A stretch of 33,075 nucleotides of DNA from Solirubrobacteraceae bacterium (GCA_016462245.1 JAEMTR010000004.1:1-33075); one strand, 5' to 3'; numbered from the stretch's first letter, positions 24,457 through 32,175 are shown. Notes: generated by a model not told the origin, from the sequence alone. Translations and numbers: made by a program.

Positions 24457-25646
24457 GGAGAGCTGCTCCCGAGCTGCCCCAGTTCAAGCTGGCGGACCAG
24501 ATCATCGGCGTCGCTGCGCGAGCGCAGGCTGTGCTCGGTAATCGTCGTACGCTCGCTGGCAGGCAGCTGCGAAAGATTGATCCCGGAGATGTAATCCTCG
24601 CGATAGAGGTTGATCCCTAGAGGTAGCTCGTATGGAACTCCTTGGTAGACGCTGACGAAGCCCTCGCGGTCGGCGCCAACGAAATAGATTGCTTGGGAGG
24701 CGAAGTAAATCCCCGAAAGCAGCAGAGCAGCGACGAATAGCGCCAGCACGGTGCCAATTCCCGGCTTCCAGCGGCGCCGGCGCTTAGCGCTAGGCGCGCG
24801 CGGATCGCGCGGCACCCGGCGCTCGACGCTGGCCGCCACTGCCGCCTCGCCAGCAGTCGCTTTTGCGACTGGGAGCTGGCCGACGTCGAGGCCAACCTGT
24901 GTCGCCTCGATCTCGCTTGCGGCTGCGTCGCCTAGCGCTTCGAGCCGAATCAGCACGACCGTGATGTTGTCGCGCCCACCGGCCTCGTTGGCGGCGGCGA
25001 TCAGCGCGCGCGTGGTCGCCTTGAGCGGCTCGTCACGAGCGAGCATCGCGGCTATCTGTTCGTCGCTGATCATCGTCGTAAGCCCGTCGCTGCAAAGCAG
25101 CAGCAGGTCGCCGTCGCGCGCGCCGACCGTCTGAGCGTCGGGCTCAACGACCGACTCCGGCCCCAGCGCGCGCGTGATGATCGAGCGCTGCGGATGATCG
25201 AGCGCCTGCTGCTCCGTCAACTGACCTTGCCGAACCATCTGCTCAACCAGCGAGTGGTCATCGGTCAGGCGCTCGAGCGCGCCGTCACGCCAGCGGTAGC
25301 AGCGGCTGTCACCGACGTGTACCAGCGTCACATCGTTCTCGCCAACGTAGGCGGCAGTGACGGTGGTTCCCATTCCGGCACGCTCATCATCAGCGACCGA
25401 AAGAGCATGGATCTGTGAGTTGGCCTGACGGACGCTTTCGCTTAACCGCTGCTCAACGCTCTCGCCTTGACCGAGGCCGGCAGCGAGAACCTCGATTGCG
25501 GTAGACGATGCAACTTCACCGGCCTGCGCCCCTCCCATTCCGTCGGCGACAGCGAATAGCGGCGCGCGGGCCAAGAAGGCGTCCTCGTTTGCACGGCGCT
25601 GGCGGCCGGTGTCGGTCAGTTCGGCATGTTCGGCAACGCGCAGCAT
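24453..25646 (-). CDS. pstP: PP2C-type Ser/Thr protein phosphatase PstP
   Basis: A 397-residue enzyme. The PP2C domain occupies about 5-236 and keeps the metal-binding acidic residues: Asp22 in RRANEDAF, DGMGG at 35-39, SDGLTTM at 186-192 and GGRDN at 223-227. A basic linker (278-295) leads to a single membrane helix at about 296-318 and an outer tail of about 75 residues with no recognised domain. It reverses phosphorylation by the linked kinases. The start overlaps the fhaB stop by one base (TGATG). Confidence 0.93.
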   Translation of the reverse strand: MLRVAEHAELTDTGRQRRANEDAFLARAPLFAVADGMGGAQAGEVASSTAIEVLAAGLGQGESVEQRLSESVRQANSQIHALSVADDERAGMGTTVTAAYVGENDVTLVHVGDSRCYRWRDGALERLTDDHSLVEQMVRQGQLTEQQALDHPQRSIITRALGPESVVEPDAQTVGARDGDLLLLCSDGLTTMISDEQIAAMLARDEPLKATTRALIAAANEAGGRDNITVVLIRLEALGDAAASEIEATQVGLDVGQLPVAKATAGEAAVAASVERRVPRDPRAPSAKRRRRWKPGIGTVLALFVAALLLSGIYFASQAIYFVGADREGFVSVYQGVPYELPLGINLYREDYISGINLSQLPASERTTITEHSLRSRSDADDLVRQLELGQLGSSSP

Positions 25647-26134
25647 CAGGAATCAACGAAAAGGAACTCGCTATCACCGATCCGCAAGCGGTCGCCTTGG
25701 TGAAGCGGCTGAGGACCATTGACCGCCTCTTCATTGAGGAAGGTGCCGTTAGTTGAACCAAGGTCCTCGAGCACGACGCGGCCTCCCTGCAGCACGAGCC
25801 GTGCGTGAGCAGAAGAAGCGTAGGGATCATCGAGCCGGATCTCTGCCTGTTCGCCGCGGCCAAGCACAGCGCCGCCGGCAATCTCATACTCCATCCCGGG
25901 CGTATGGCCGGGCGCGCGCTCGACCACCAGTCGTGGGTCGCCGGGGCCGGAAGGCGCGGCGCCGGCCGTCAAGGCGCTGTGAATTCCAGTTGCGTCGGCC
26001 GGCGGCGGGCCGGCGACGCGCTGCTCATCTGGGCGGCGCAGATCACGCAGCGTGCTGCGAACGACCCAAGCGACAAAGAGAAAGAGAACAAGCAGGAAGG
26101 CGCCCTGCAGCACGATTGCCGTCGGCTGCAACAT
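25646..26134 (-). CDS. fhaB: FHA-domain membrane protein FhaB
   Basis: A 162-residue protein with an N-terminal membrane helix (about 7-26), a short Pro/Ala-rich linker and a C-terminal FHA domain (about 75-160). Conserved FHA residues are visible: GR at 92-93, SSAH at 107-110 and GSTNGTFLN at 126-134. FHA domains bind phosphothreonine; the mycobacterial homologue (FipA/FhaB) is recruited by kinase signalling to the division machinery. One-base overlaps on both sides with pstP and fhaA. Confidence 0.92.
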   Translation of the reverse strand: MLQPTAIVLQGAFLLVLFLFVAWVVRSTLRDLRRPDEQRVAGPPPADATGIHSALTAGAAPSGPGDPRLVVERAPGHTPGMEYEIAGGAVLGRGEQAEIRLDDPYASSAHARLVLQGGRVVLEDLGSTNGTFLNEEAVNGPQPLHQGDRLRIGDSEFLFVDS

Positions 26135-26880
26135 CAGCGCGCCTCAAAGTGGCCGCTTACCGGCCCCAGCTTGATCTGATCACCATTGCTCAGTCGCAAA
26201 GAGCCATCGACGCGGCCGCCGTTGACGACGACGCCGTTGGTCGAACCGAGGTCCTCAACGATCCAGCCTTGAACGTCATCGCAGAGGATCTGCGCGTGTT
26301 GGCGCGAGACGTCAGGGTTTGCCAGCACCACGTCGCAGGAGCTGCTGCGGCCGATCACTGCCCCGGCCGGGGAGATCGTGAAGCGCCTCCCTTCAGCCTC
26401 GAAGATTGCTCGCGACGGCATCGCCGCCAACGGTTCTCGCACCTGGGCTGAGTCCGGCGGCGCCACGGGCGGCGGCTCCTCGGGCGGCGGCTCCTCGGCG
26501 GGAATCTGATCGAGCCGCACGACGCGGGTTTCGATCCCGAATTCGCCAAGGCCAAGAGCTTCATCGACGCCAAATTCGATTACCGGACGAGAAACGAGCG
26601 TCAAGCGCTCGGAACGGGCATGCTCGAGCAGATGGCCGGCCAGTTCGTCGGCGACCTGATCCTCGACGCCCTCGTAACGGACGCGATCCTCGGGCGAGAG
26701 CCAGATCACGTACTCGTTTGGGGCGTAACTGCGTGAAAGCGAAACCTTGACGTTCTGATCCATCTCACGGGTCAGTCGGCGTGAGATCTCAACTGGGCCG
26801 ACTTCGGTGCGGAAAACGCGACCGAAAGTACCCTCGACGAGGCCGCTCAGTCGCTGCTCGAGATTACGTAGAACGCTCAT
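26134..26880 (-). CDS. fhaA: FhaA: DUF3662 plus FHA domain protein
   Basis: A 248-residue cytoplasmic protein. The N-terminal DUF3662 domain (about 1-115) includes VGPVEISRRLTREMD (27-41). A Pro/Glu-rich linker with PPPEEPPP (131-138) leads to an FHA domain (160-247) carrying GRS at 177-179, SRQH at 192-195 and GSTNG at 212-216. It is about half the length of mycobacterial FhaA because the low-complexity linker is short. In mycobacteria FhaA binds phosphorylated MurJ (MviN) and PknB. It is the first gene of the tightly overlapping block. A 108-bp gap separates it from the polytopic kinase gene upstream. Confidence 0.93.
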   Translation of the reverse strand: MSVLRNLEQRLSGLVEGTFGRVFRTEVGPVEISRRLTREMDQNVKVSLSRSYAPNEYVIWLSPEDRVRYEGVEDQVADELAGHLLEHARSERLTLVSRPVIEFGVDEALGLGEFGIETRVVRLDQIPAEEPPPEEPPPVAPPDSAQVREPLAAMPSRAIFEAEGRRFTISPAGAVIGRSSSCDVVLANPDVSRQHAQILCDDVQGWIVEDLGSTNGVVVNGGRVDGSLRLSNGDQIKLGPVSGHFEAR

Positions 26881-26891
26881 AGTGGATGGCT

Positions 26892-26912
26892 CTTTACCGC
26901 GCGGCCGTAAAG
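26892..26912 (-). other. Small hairpin in the presumed fhaA leader
   Basis: CTTTAC and GTAAAG form a 6-bp stem around a 9-base GC-rich loop, about 11 bases upstream of the fhaA ATG. It could affect ribosome access. No strong Shine-Dalgarno sequence is visible downstream of it. Confidence 0.3.
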
Positions 26913-26916
26913 GCTG

Positions 26917-26922
26917 ATGATA
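26917..26922 (-). promoter_or_regulatory. Candidate -10 element TATCAT for the fhaA operon
   Basis: TATCAT on the minus strand, 36 bases before the fhaA ATG, in the only sizeable gap of this operon. The -35 region is weak (GGTCGG or TCGGAC at 17-18 bp spacing). If used, transcription would start about 30 bases upstream of fhaA, so this message would have a leader. Confidence 0.35.
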
Positions 26923-26988
26923 CGGCTTTAGCTACTCGTCCGACCATGCTACGGACTGGACCTGCCGCCGCGCCCAGGAGCCTCTTTT

Positions 26989-28734
26989 TCAGCGCTTTTC
27001 TCGCAGCGTCGCCGCCGCCAGCGCGACCAGTGCAGCGAGCGCGCTTCCAGCTACCAAGACGCCAACCTGCGGCATCTGCAGCGGCCAGTGCAGCGCCCCT
27101 GCGAGCAGAACGCTAGCCGTGCTCAGGGTCGCCGCCCAAAGCACGGCCGTTGCGAGCTGAACAGCTACGAGACGGGTCGCCATTATCAACGGCAGGATCG
27201 ATGCTGCGGCGGCCCAGATCAGCGCGACGAGTGGAACGCCGTGGGTGATAATCGCGATCACCGCTTCGCCACCGCCTGCGGCTGAGCCAGCCCAGCCGGC
27301 GGGCAGCGCGAGATCACCGAAGAGCAGCCGGCTGTTGGCGATCGGTTCAGCCAGCGCCAGCCACCAGAAGCCAAGACCGGCAAGCGCAGCGCGATGCTTG
27401 GCGCTGGCGCTGAAACCGGCGAACGCTGGGAAGGCGAGCGCCAAGCTGGCGAGTCCCAGCAGCGGCGCAAGAAATGGCAGCAGCCAGCTGCTCGGGCTGC
27501 GCCCCAGCAGCAGAATCGTCGGCGCCAGTGCCGCCCACAGCAGCACAGCCCAGCCCGGCACGCCAGCAACGACGAAGAAGGCGCTGAGCGCGATAGCGAC
27601 GATTAGCGCGCCAACCCGTGGCAGCAGCGCGACCGCCAGTACAGCGCAGATCACAGTCCAAAGCATCGGCAGCCGCGGCGCGGCGGCAATCGGCTCTAGT
27701 GCCAGCATCGACGCCACTACGAGCGCCGCCGCTGCGACTGCGGCAACCAGCCTCTGCGCTATGAAGAAGGACCGATCAAGGTGCTCTTGATCTGGATCGG
27801 CGAGCAGATCGTGCTGCTGATCCTGCTCGATTGCGACGATGTCGACCGCTCCGGCCGTGGTGTCGGTCTGCGGAAGCCCGTCGATCAAAGCTTCGCGAAG
27901 CTCCGCCAAGCTGCCGCGGTCGAGCTCCTCCGGCTGTACCGCCCAGTCGATCGCGTCACAGATCTGTTCCGGTAGCTCAGGCCGCAGGTGGTTCAGCGGT
28001 GGCAGCCTCGTACCAACCCGCCGCGCCGTTGCAGCAGCTCCCGGAGCGCGGATCGGGTTGACGCCGCTGAAAGCTTCATAGAGGACGAGCGCCAGCGAAT
28101 AGAGGTCGCTCTGGCCGCTGACCGGGCGCCCGTCCGCCTGCTCGGGGGCCATGTAGGCGAGCGTGCCAACGACATCGCCGGTGTGCGTCAGCGCATCATC
28201 GCCGGCAATCAATGCGATCCCAAAGTCGGTCAGTTTGACAATCCCAGCCTCGCCATCGGGGCGGTCGGGAATGATCACGTTGGCCGGTTTGATGTCACGG
28301 TGGATAACTCCGCGCGCATGGGCGTGATTGAGCGCGTCGCAGAGAGCGACGCCGATCCGCGCGACGTCGCGGTCGGACAGTTCGCCGGCTACGAGCCTCT
28401 CGCGCAGAGTCTTGCCGCGGACCAGTTCGGAGACTAGGTAGACCGCTTCGGCGTCGCGGCCAGCTTCGTGGAGGGCAACAATCCCAGGGTGGTTGAGTCG
28501 CGCAGCTGCGATCGCCTCGCGCTCGGCACGGGCCGCCATCGCCGGATCGTGAGCCTCTATTCGTTTGACGGCGACGACGCGATCGAGCCGCTCGTCTAAT
28601 GCCAGCCAAACGACGCCGAAAGCGCCGGCGCCGAGACGGCGCATCAATCGGTAGCGCTCAAGCACAACGGTCGCCGTAACCTCGCCCTCAGACGGCGGGT
28701 CATACTGAACGATCGTTGTGTCGACGGTATTCAC
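26989..28734 (-). CDS. Polytopic Ser/Thr protein kinase
   Basis: A 581-residue protein. An N-terminal kinase domain (about 27-290) has GAGAFGVV (35-42), Lys57, HRDIKPAN (145-152) and DFG (170-172), so it should be active. After a short linker, residues about 325-575 form roughly nine or ten hydrophobic helices rich in Ala, Leu and Val, with no extracellular sensor domain. I recognise no transporter or enzyme signature there; it may sense membrane state or only anchor the kinase. The start is GTG with AGGAG three bases upstream. It lies 108 bp upstream of fhaA on the same strand. Cytosolic partners are probably the FHA proteins and PstP encoded next. Confidence 0.85.
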   Translation of the reverse strand: MNTVDTTIVQYDPPSEGEVTATVVLERYRLMRRLGAGAFGVVWLALDERLDRVVAVKRIEAHDPAMAARAEREAIAAARLNHPGIVALHEAGRDAEAVYLVSELVRGKTLRERLVAGELSDRDVARIGVALCDALNHAHARGVIHRDIKPANVIIPDRPDGEAGIVKLTDFGIALIAGDDALTHTGDVVGTLAYMAPEQADGRPVSGQSDLYSLALVLYEAFSGVNPIRAPGAAATARRVGTRLPPLNHLRPELPEQICDAIDWAVQPEELDRGSLAELREALIDGLPQTDTTAGAVDIVAIEQDQQHDLLADPDQEHLDRSFFIAQRLVAAVAAAALVVASMLALEPIAAAPRLPMLWTVICAVLAVALLPRVGALIVAIALSAFFVVAGVPGWAVLLWAALAPTILLLGRSPSSWLLPFLAPLLGLASLALAFPAFAGFSASAKHRAALAGLGFWWLALAEPIANSRLLFGDLALPAGWAGSAAGGGEAVIAIITHGVPLVALIWAAAASILPLIMATRLVAVQLATAVLWAATLSTASVLLAGALHWPLQMPQVGVLVAGSALAALVALAAATLREKR

Positions 28735-28878
28735 TAGCTCCTACATTCTGCGTGATTGGCGCGCTGCCTGCCGCAGTACCGAAGCGGTGAATTTGCGAGC
28801 AAACTTGCACTGCGACCGATTTTCAGCTTTCGTAGTCATACTTCGCACTCGCGGTCTACCAACGCCGTGTCCTTAACT
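28735..28878. promoter_or_regulatory. Divergent intergenic region between the polytopic kinase and the 28879 gene
   Basis: About 144 bp. On the plus strand CATACT (28837-28842) is the best -10 candidate, with only weak -35 options. The short inverted repeat TTGCGAGCAA lies at 28793-28802 and could be an operator half. On the minus side AGGAG just before the kinase GTG acts as a ribosome binding site. No terminator or RNA gene is seen. Confidence 0.35.
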
Positions 28879-30006
28879 GTGTCTTTCTTCGACGACGAGC
28901 CAACTCGAGTTAGTTCCGCCCCGCGGCGCCCGGCCGAGCCGCGCCGTCCTGCCACGCCCGCAGACGAGACCCCCCCAGGCGACCGTCAGACGCTGCGCAC
29001 ACGCCAAGCGATCGCAATCGGCGTCGGCGTAATCCTCTTGCTGATCATCATCTTTGGCGTCAAGGGCTGCCTCGACAGCGCCAGCGAAAGCGCGCTAAAG
29101 GATTACAACCGCAACGTTTCGGCGATTGTCGCCGACTCCAACAACCAAGTAATGGCGCCATTCTTCAAGCTGCTCAGCGGCGGCACGGCAGGAGCCGCAG
29201 CTGGCGACCTGCAGGTTCAGATCAACCAGATCCGCCTCGCCGCCGAGGAAGACGGCAAGCGCGCTAACGAACTTGACATTCCGGGCGAGATGCGTGACGC
29301 GCAGCAGAACTTGATGCTGACGCTCGACCTTCGCTCCGGAGCGCTTACAAAGATTGCCGAGCTACTGCCAAAAGCACAAGGAACCGGCCAGGCGGCCGAA
29401 ACAGCGACGAATGAGATCGCCGGACAGATGCAGGCATTTCTCGCTTCAGACGTCGTCTACTCGCAGCGCACCGCACCGCTGATCAAGCAGGCGCTCGACA
29501 GCGCTGGCATCACCGGCCAGACGATCGAGCCGAGCCAGTCGCTCCCTGGCTACACCTGGCTGGCACCGAGCACGGTCGCGGCAGCGATCGGCGGTCAAGC
29601 TGGTGCTGGAACGACCGATGGCGCGGTCGCCCCAGGCCTCCACGGCCACGCGATCACCAGCACGTCGATCGCCGGCACCGAACTTCAGCCTTCCCCGGCG
29701 GCCAACAAGGTCACCGCTACGCCGCCGGTCGCTGTCACCGTCAAACTGCTCAACGGTGGTGAAAGCGACGAGAAGAACGTAACCGTCACGGTCACTCTCA
29801 CCGCTCCAGGAGCCAAGCCTATAACGGCGAAGAAGGTCGTCAATCTGACCGCCGCCGGTTCCGAAACCGATGTCGCGATTGCGTTGCCTTCCGCGCCTGC
29901 CAGCGGAACTGCCGCCACGCTGACGGTGAAGGTCGACCCCGTTCCGGGCGAGACCGGCACCGACAACAACGAAGCGACCTACACGGTTCTCTTCGCCGGC
30001 GGTTGA
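28879..30006 (+). CDS. Single-pass membrane protein with CARDB-like outer domain, function unknown
   Basis: About 375 residues from the GTG at 28879 (SFFDDEPTRV). A GTG at 28867 is an alternative, and a frame open further upstream has no promoter support. Order: acidic then Pro/Arg-rich cytoplasmic segment (1-43), membrane helix at 44-61, and a helical extracellular region with many Gln/Ala residues (about 68-190). A low-complexity stretch leads to a C-terminal beta-rich domain of about 85 residues. That domain (VAVTVKLLNGGESDEKNVTV then DNNEATYTVLF) follows the CARDB/adhesion-type Ig pattern. No enzyme motif is present. It lies 31 bp upstream of the DUF4446 gene. A cell-envelope structural or adhesive role is a guess. 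Confidence 0.7.
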   Translation: MSFFDDEPTRVSSAPRRPAEPRRPATPADETPPGDRQTLRTRQAIAIGVGVILLLIIIFGVKGCLDSASESALKDYNRNVSAIVADSNNQVMAPFFKLLSGGTAGAAAGDLQVQINQIRLAAEEDGKRANELDIPGEMRDAQQNLMLTLDLRSGALTKIAELLPKAQGTGQAAETATNEIAGQMQAFLASDVVYSQRTAPLIKQALDSAGITGQTIEPSQSLPGYTWLAPSTVAAAIGGQAGAGTTDGAVAPGLHGHAITSTSIAGTELQPSPAANKVTATPPVAVTVKLLNGGESDEKNVTVTVTLTAPGAKPITAKKVVNLTAAGSETDVAIALPSAPASGTAATLTVKVDPVPGETGTDNNEATYTVLFAGG

Positions 30007-30022
30007 TAGCCCCTCGCGGGTC

Positions 30023-30028
30023 TATCCT
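30023..30028 (+). promoter_or_regulatory. -10 element TATCCT, leaderless-type promoter of the DUF4446 gene
   Basis: TATCCT ends nine bases before the GTG at 30038. A TTGATA at 30003-30008 resembles a -35 but the spacer is only 14 bp. No Shine-Dalgarno sequence lies between the hexamer and the start. Confidence 0.5.
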
Positions 30029-30037
30029 CTGCGCAGC

Positions 30038-30559
30038 GTGAATTCTCTTAACAGCAACGCGGGACTAATCGCTGTAATCGCTGCCGCAATCGCAGTGGTT
30101 GCCTTGGTCGCCGTGGTCGTCGCGCTGAGCAGGCTGCGCAGCTTACGACGCGATCAGAAGCTTGTGATCGGCGAGAGCGAGCGCGACATCACGGCCCACG
30201 CCGCCGAGCTTGAACGTCAGTTCGTCGCACTCCACGATCATTTGATTGACATTGCGACCGGCCTCGAAGGCCGCGTGAGCGCCGCGGAGACGCGACTCGA
30301 CGGTGCGATTAACCATCGGGCAGTCGTTCGATACGACGCCTATAACGAGCTCTCTGGCCATCAGTCGGTCTCAATCGCCTTGCTCGATGCGCACCGCTCA
30401 GGCGTAGTTATCTCTTCGATTCAGCACCGCGACCAGACGCGCTTCTACGTGCGGCAGGTTGAGCGCGGCAAGGGCACCGTCGAACTCTCGCCCGAGGAGC
30501 AGCAGGCCGTTGACGGCGCGATCGCCGGCGAATTGCTCGACCTCGCTGAGAGCGCCTGA
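30038..30559 (+). CDS. DUF4446 family membrane-anchored protein
   Basis: A 173-residue protein with an N-terminal membrane helix (about 9-31), a predicted coiled-coil or helical segment (35-90) and the DUF4446 core. The core has VVRYDAYNELSGHQSVSIAL followed by LDAHRSGVVISSI, and a C-terminal ELSPEEQQAV. The family is widespread in Gram-positive bacteria and has no established function. The GTG at 30038 is set by the -10 nine bases upstream. Its stop overlaps the pheA start by one base (TGATG), so the two are translationally coupled. Confidence 0.88.
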   Translation: MNSLNSNAGLIAVIAAAIAVVALVAVVVALSRLRSLRRDQKLVIGESERDITAHAAELERQFVALHDHLIDIATGLEGRVSAAETRLDGAINHRAVVRYDAYNELSGHQSVSIALLDAHRSGVVISSIQHRDQTRFYVRQVERGKGTVELSPEEQQAVDGAIAGELLDLAESA

Positions 30560-31407
30560 TGCGCGTCGGTTATCTCGGCCCAGCGGGAACTTTCAGCGAG
30601 CAAGCGATGCACCAGTCGCTGGAACTGGCAGGGCTCGACGGCGAGGCCGAGATCGTCGCGCTGACAACCGTCCACGATGTCGTTAGCGCGGTTCAGGAGG
30701 GAACGGTTGAACGCGCGATCGCGCCAATTGAGAACTCTGTTGAGGGTGGCGTCAACGAGGTCATTGACGCGCTCGTCCACGATGCCCCCGATGTGTCGAT
30801 CATCGGTGAGTACGTGCTCGAGATCAATCCCTGCCTGATCGCCCGCGAGGGCACAGAGCTAAGCGCAGTCACGACCGTCTATTCGCACCCGCAGCCGCTA
30901 GCCCAATGCGCTTCGTTCCTGCGCCGTGAGCTGCCCGGGGCGAAGCTTGAAGCCAGCAACTCAACGGCAGCGGCAGTCGAGCAGGTGCTCAGTAGTGATC
31001 TTGCGGCGGCCGCGCTCGCCAGCCCGGCGGCGGCGATGCACAGCGGCGCAGTCGTGCTCGCCGAGTCGGTCGCCGACCATGACCTGCTGGCAACCCGCTT
31101 CATCTGGCTCTCGCGCTCGGTAAGCGAGCCACCAAGCGAGGGCCAGGCAGGCAAGAGCGCGATCATCTTTTCTGGCGCTGGCGACGGCTCGCCGGGGTGG
31201 CTATTGGACTGCCTCTCGGAATTCGCCAGCAGGTCGATCAACCTGACTCGAATTGAATCGAGGCCTGCGCGGCTCGAGCTTGGCCAATACATCTTCCTGA
31301 TCGACATCGATGGACGAGTCGACGCAGCAGGGCCAGCCGCCGACGCTCTTGGCGGGCTGGGCGAGCACTGCCAGCAGCTTCGCGTTCTCGGCAGCTACCC
31401 GGTTTAA
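30559..31407 (+). CDS. pheA: Prephenate dehydratase
   Basis: A 282-residue monofunctional enzyme. The catalytic domain begins RVGYLGPAGTFSEQA (2-16) and contains AIAPIENSVEGGVNEVID (54-71) and SNSTAAA (133-139). The catalytic TRF motif lies at 179-181. A C-terminal ACT domain (about 195-282) has SINLTRIESRP, the phenylalanine-sensing ESRP motif. It converts prephenate to phenylpyruvate in phenylalanine synthesis and is likely feedback-inhibited by phenylalanine. One-base overlap with the DUF4446 gene. There is no chorismate mutase domain. Confidence 0.94.
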   Translation: MRVGYLGPAGTFSEQAMHQSLELAGLDGEAEIVALTTVHDVVSAVQEGTVERAIAPIENSVEGGVNEVIDALVHDAPDVSIIGEYVLEINPCLIAREGTELSAVTTVYSHPQPLAQCASFLRRELPGAKLEASNSTAAAVEQVLSSDLAAAALASPAAAMHSGAVVLAESVADHDLLATRFIWLSRSVSEPPSEGQAGKSAIIFSGAGDGSPGWLLDCLSEFASRSINLTRIESRPARLELGQYIFLIDIDGRVDAAGPAADALGGLGEHCQQLRVLGSYPV

Positions 31408-31432
31408 GAGCGAAGATAGTTGGCGGCTGCGC

Positions 31433-31452
31433 GCTAGCGGCATTGCGCTAGC
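31433..31452 (+). other. Short inverted repeat between pheA and the HNH gene
   Basis: GCTAGCG, six loop bases, CGCTAGC: a 7-bp GC-rich hairpin. It is not followed by a T tract, so it is not a standard intrinsic terminator. It may be a rho-linked end structure or part of the HNH promoter region. Confidence 0.35.
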
Positions 31453-31467
31453 CGTCGGGCTCGCAGT

Positions 31468-31473
31468 TAGACT
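31468..31473 (+). promoter_or_regulatory. -10 element TAGACT of the HNH endonuclease gene
   Basis: TAGACT ends 14 bases before the ATG at 31488. The transcript would have a leader of only about seven bases. A weak TTGCGC at 31443-31448 could be a -35 at 19 bp spacing. Confidence 0.4.
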
Positions 31474-31487
31474 CGCGGGCGAGTGAG

Positions 31488-32066
31488 ATGAAGACTCTGA
31501 CCGCATCAGCCCCCGCCCTGCCCGCGCCGCCGATCGCGCGCGATCGGCCGCTGCGCGATCTTGGCCGCGTCCTAGTTCTGAACGCGACCTATGAACCGAT
31601 CAACGTCTGCTCCGTCCGCCGCGCCGCCGTTTTGCTGCTGAAGGAGAAGGCCGACATGATCGAGCGAAGCGACGGCGAGCTGCGCTCTGAGCGACGCGTG
31701 CTGGCGCGCCCGATCGTGATCAAACTTCGCGTCTACGCAAACGTTCCGCGCGATAGCTCGAAGCGCAAGATCACGCGGCGGGCTGTCTTCGCGCGCGATG
31801 GATGGGCCTGCCAGTACTGCGGCACGCGCGCCAACTTGACGGTCGATCACGTGATTCCCCGCTCCAAGGGTGGACTCTCAACTTGGGAGAACATCGTCGC
31901 CTCCTGCGCTCCCTGCAACCGGCGCAAGGCCGACCGTCTGCCGGCTCAGATCAACATGCATCCGCGCAAGGCTCCGCGCGTCCCTGGGGCGCACGTTTTC
32001 ATCACCGTCGCCGCGCAGAAGATTCCCCCGGCTTGGCTCCAGTGGCTCCCTGCTGAAGTGGCGTAA
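31488..32066 (+). CDS. HNH endonuclease family protein
   Basis: A 192-residue protein. An N-terminal region with RVLVLNATYEPINVCSVRRA (27-46), characteristic of this actinobacterial HNH family, precedes the nuclease fold. The fold has CQYC (108-111), VDHVIPRSKGG (119-129) with Asp120 and His121, then WENIVASC (133-140) and CAPCNRRK (140-147). It therefore has both CxxC zinc pairs and the H-N-H catalytic residues (His121, Asn135, Asn144). It is predicted to cut DNA, but family members are single-copy housekeeping-like genes rather than parts of restriction systems. There is no methyltransferase or toxin-antitoxin partner nearby. Downstream lies the unusual short transcription unit at about 32099-32344. 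Confidence 0.88.
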   Translation: MKTLTASAPALPAPPIARDRPLRDLGRVLVLNATYEPINVCSVRRAAVLLLKEKADMIERSDGELRSERRVLARPIVIKLRVYANVPRDSSKRKITRRAVFARDGWACQYCGTRANLTVDHVIPRSKGGLSTWENIVASCAPCNRRKADRLPAQINMHPRKAPRVPGAHVFITVAAQKIPPAWLQWLPAEVA

Positions 32067-32086
32067 TCGCCATCCCTGAGTCCTGC

Positions 32087-32092
32087 TAGATT
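32087..32092 (+). promoter_or_regulatory. Candidate -10 element TAGATT for the short transcript
   Basis: TAGATT fits the TANNNT pattern used elsewhere in the window and would start an RNA at about 32099, only about six bases upstream of the 16-base anti-Shine-Dalgarno match. No clear -35 was found, so this is tentative. Confidence 0.35.
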
Positions 32093-32104
32093 CCGCGATA
32101 CCAG

Positions 32105-32120
32105 AGAAAGGGGGTGGTCC
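32105..32120 (+). promoter_or_regulatory. Full-length anti-16S-tail sequence (extended Shine-Dalgarno)
   Basis: AGAAAGGGGGTGGTCC can pair with all 16 bases of the typical bacterial 16S rRNA 3' end (GGAUCACCUCCUUUCU), with two G-U wobbles and no mismatch. Normal ribosome binding sites in this window pair over three to five bases. The nearest downstream ATG (32135) is about 20 bases beyond the GGGGG core, too far for ordinary initiation unless the intervening hairpin shortens the distance. Confidence 0.55.
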
Positions 32121-32134
32121 AAATCGAAAAACCA

Positions 32135-32170
32135 ATGTTTTCCGGGACCCTGGAGGTGACCGGCCGCTAG
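32135..32170 (+). CDS. Possible 11-residue leader peptide (MFSGTLEVTGR)
   Basis: An ATG-TAG reading frame of 11 codons. The ATG lies in the loop of a predicted hairpin, downstream of the extended Shine-Dalgarno match. Its codons include GAG GTG, part of a second anti-Shine-Dalgarno match (GGAGGTGA, 32152-32159). The stop codon (32168-32170) lies in the 5' arm of the second hairpin, so ribosomes ending here would open that hairpin. Could be chance. Confidence 0.25.
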   Translation: MFSGTLEVTGR

Positions 32171-32175
32171 CGCGG

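Noticed and set aside
31488-32066. HNH gene as part of a restriction, defence or toxin system
   Set aside because: No methyltransferase, helicase or antitoxin partner is adjacent, and its N-terminal sequence is that of the common actinobacterial single-gene family.
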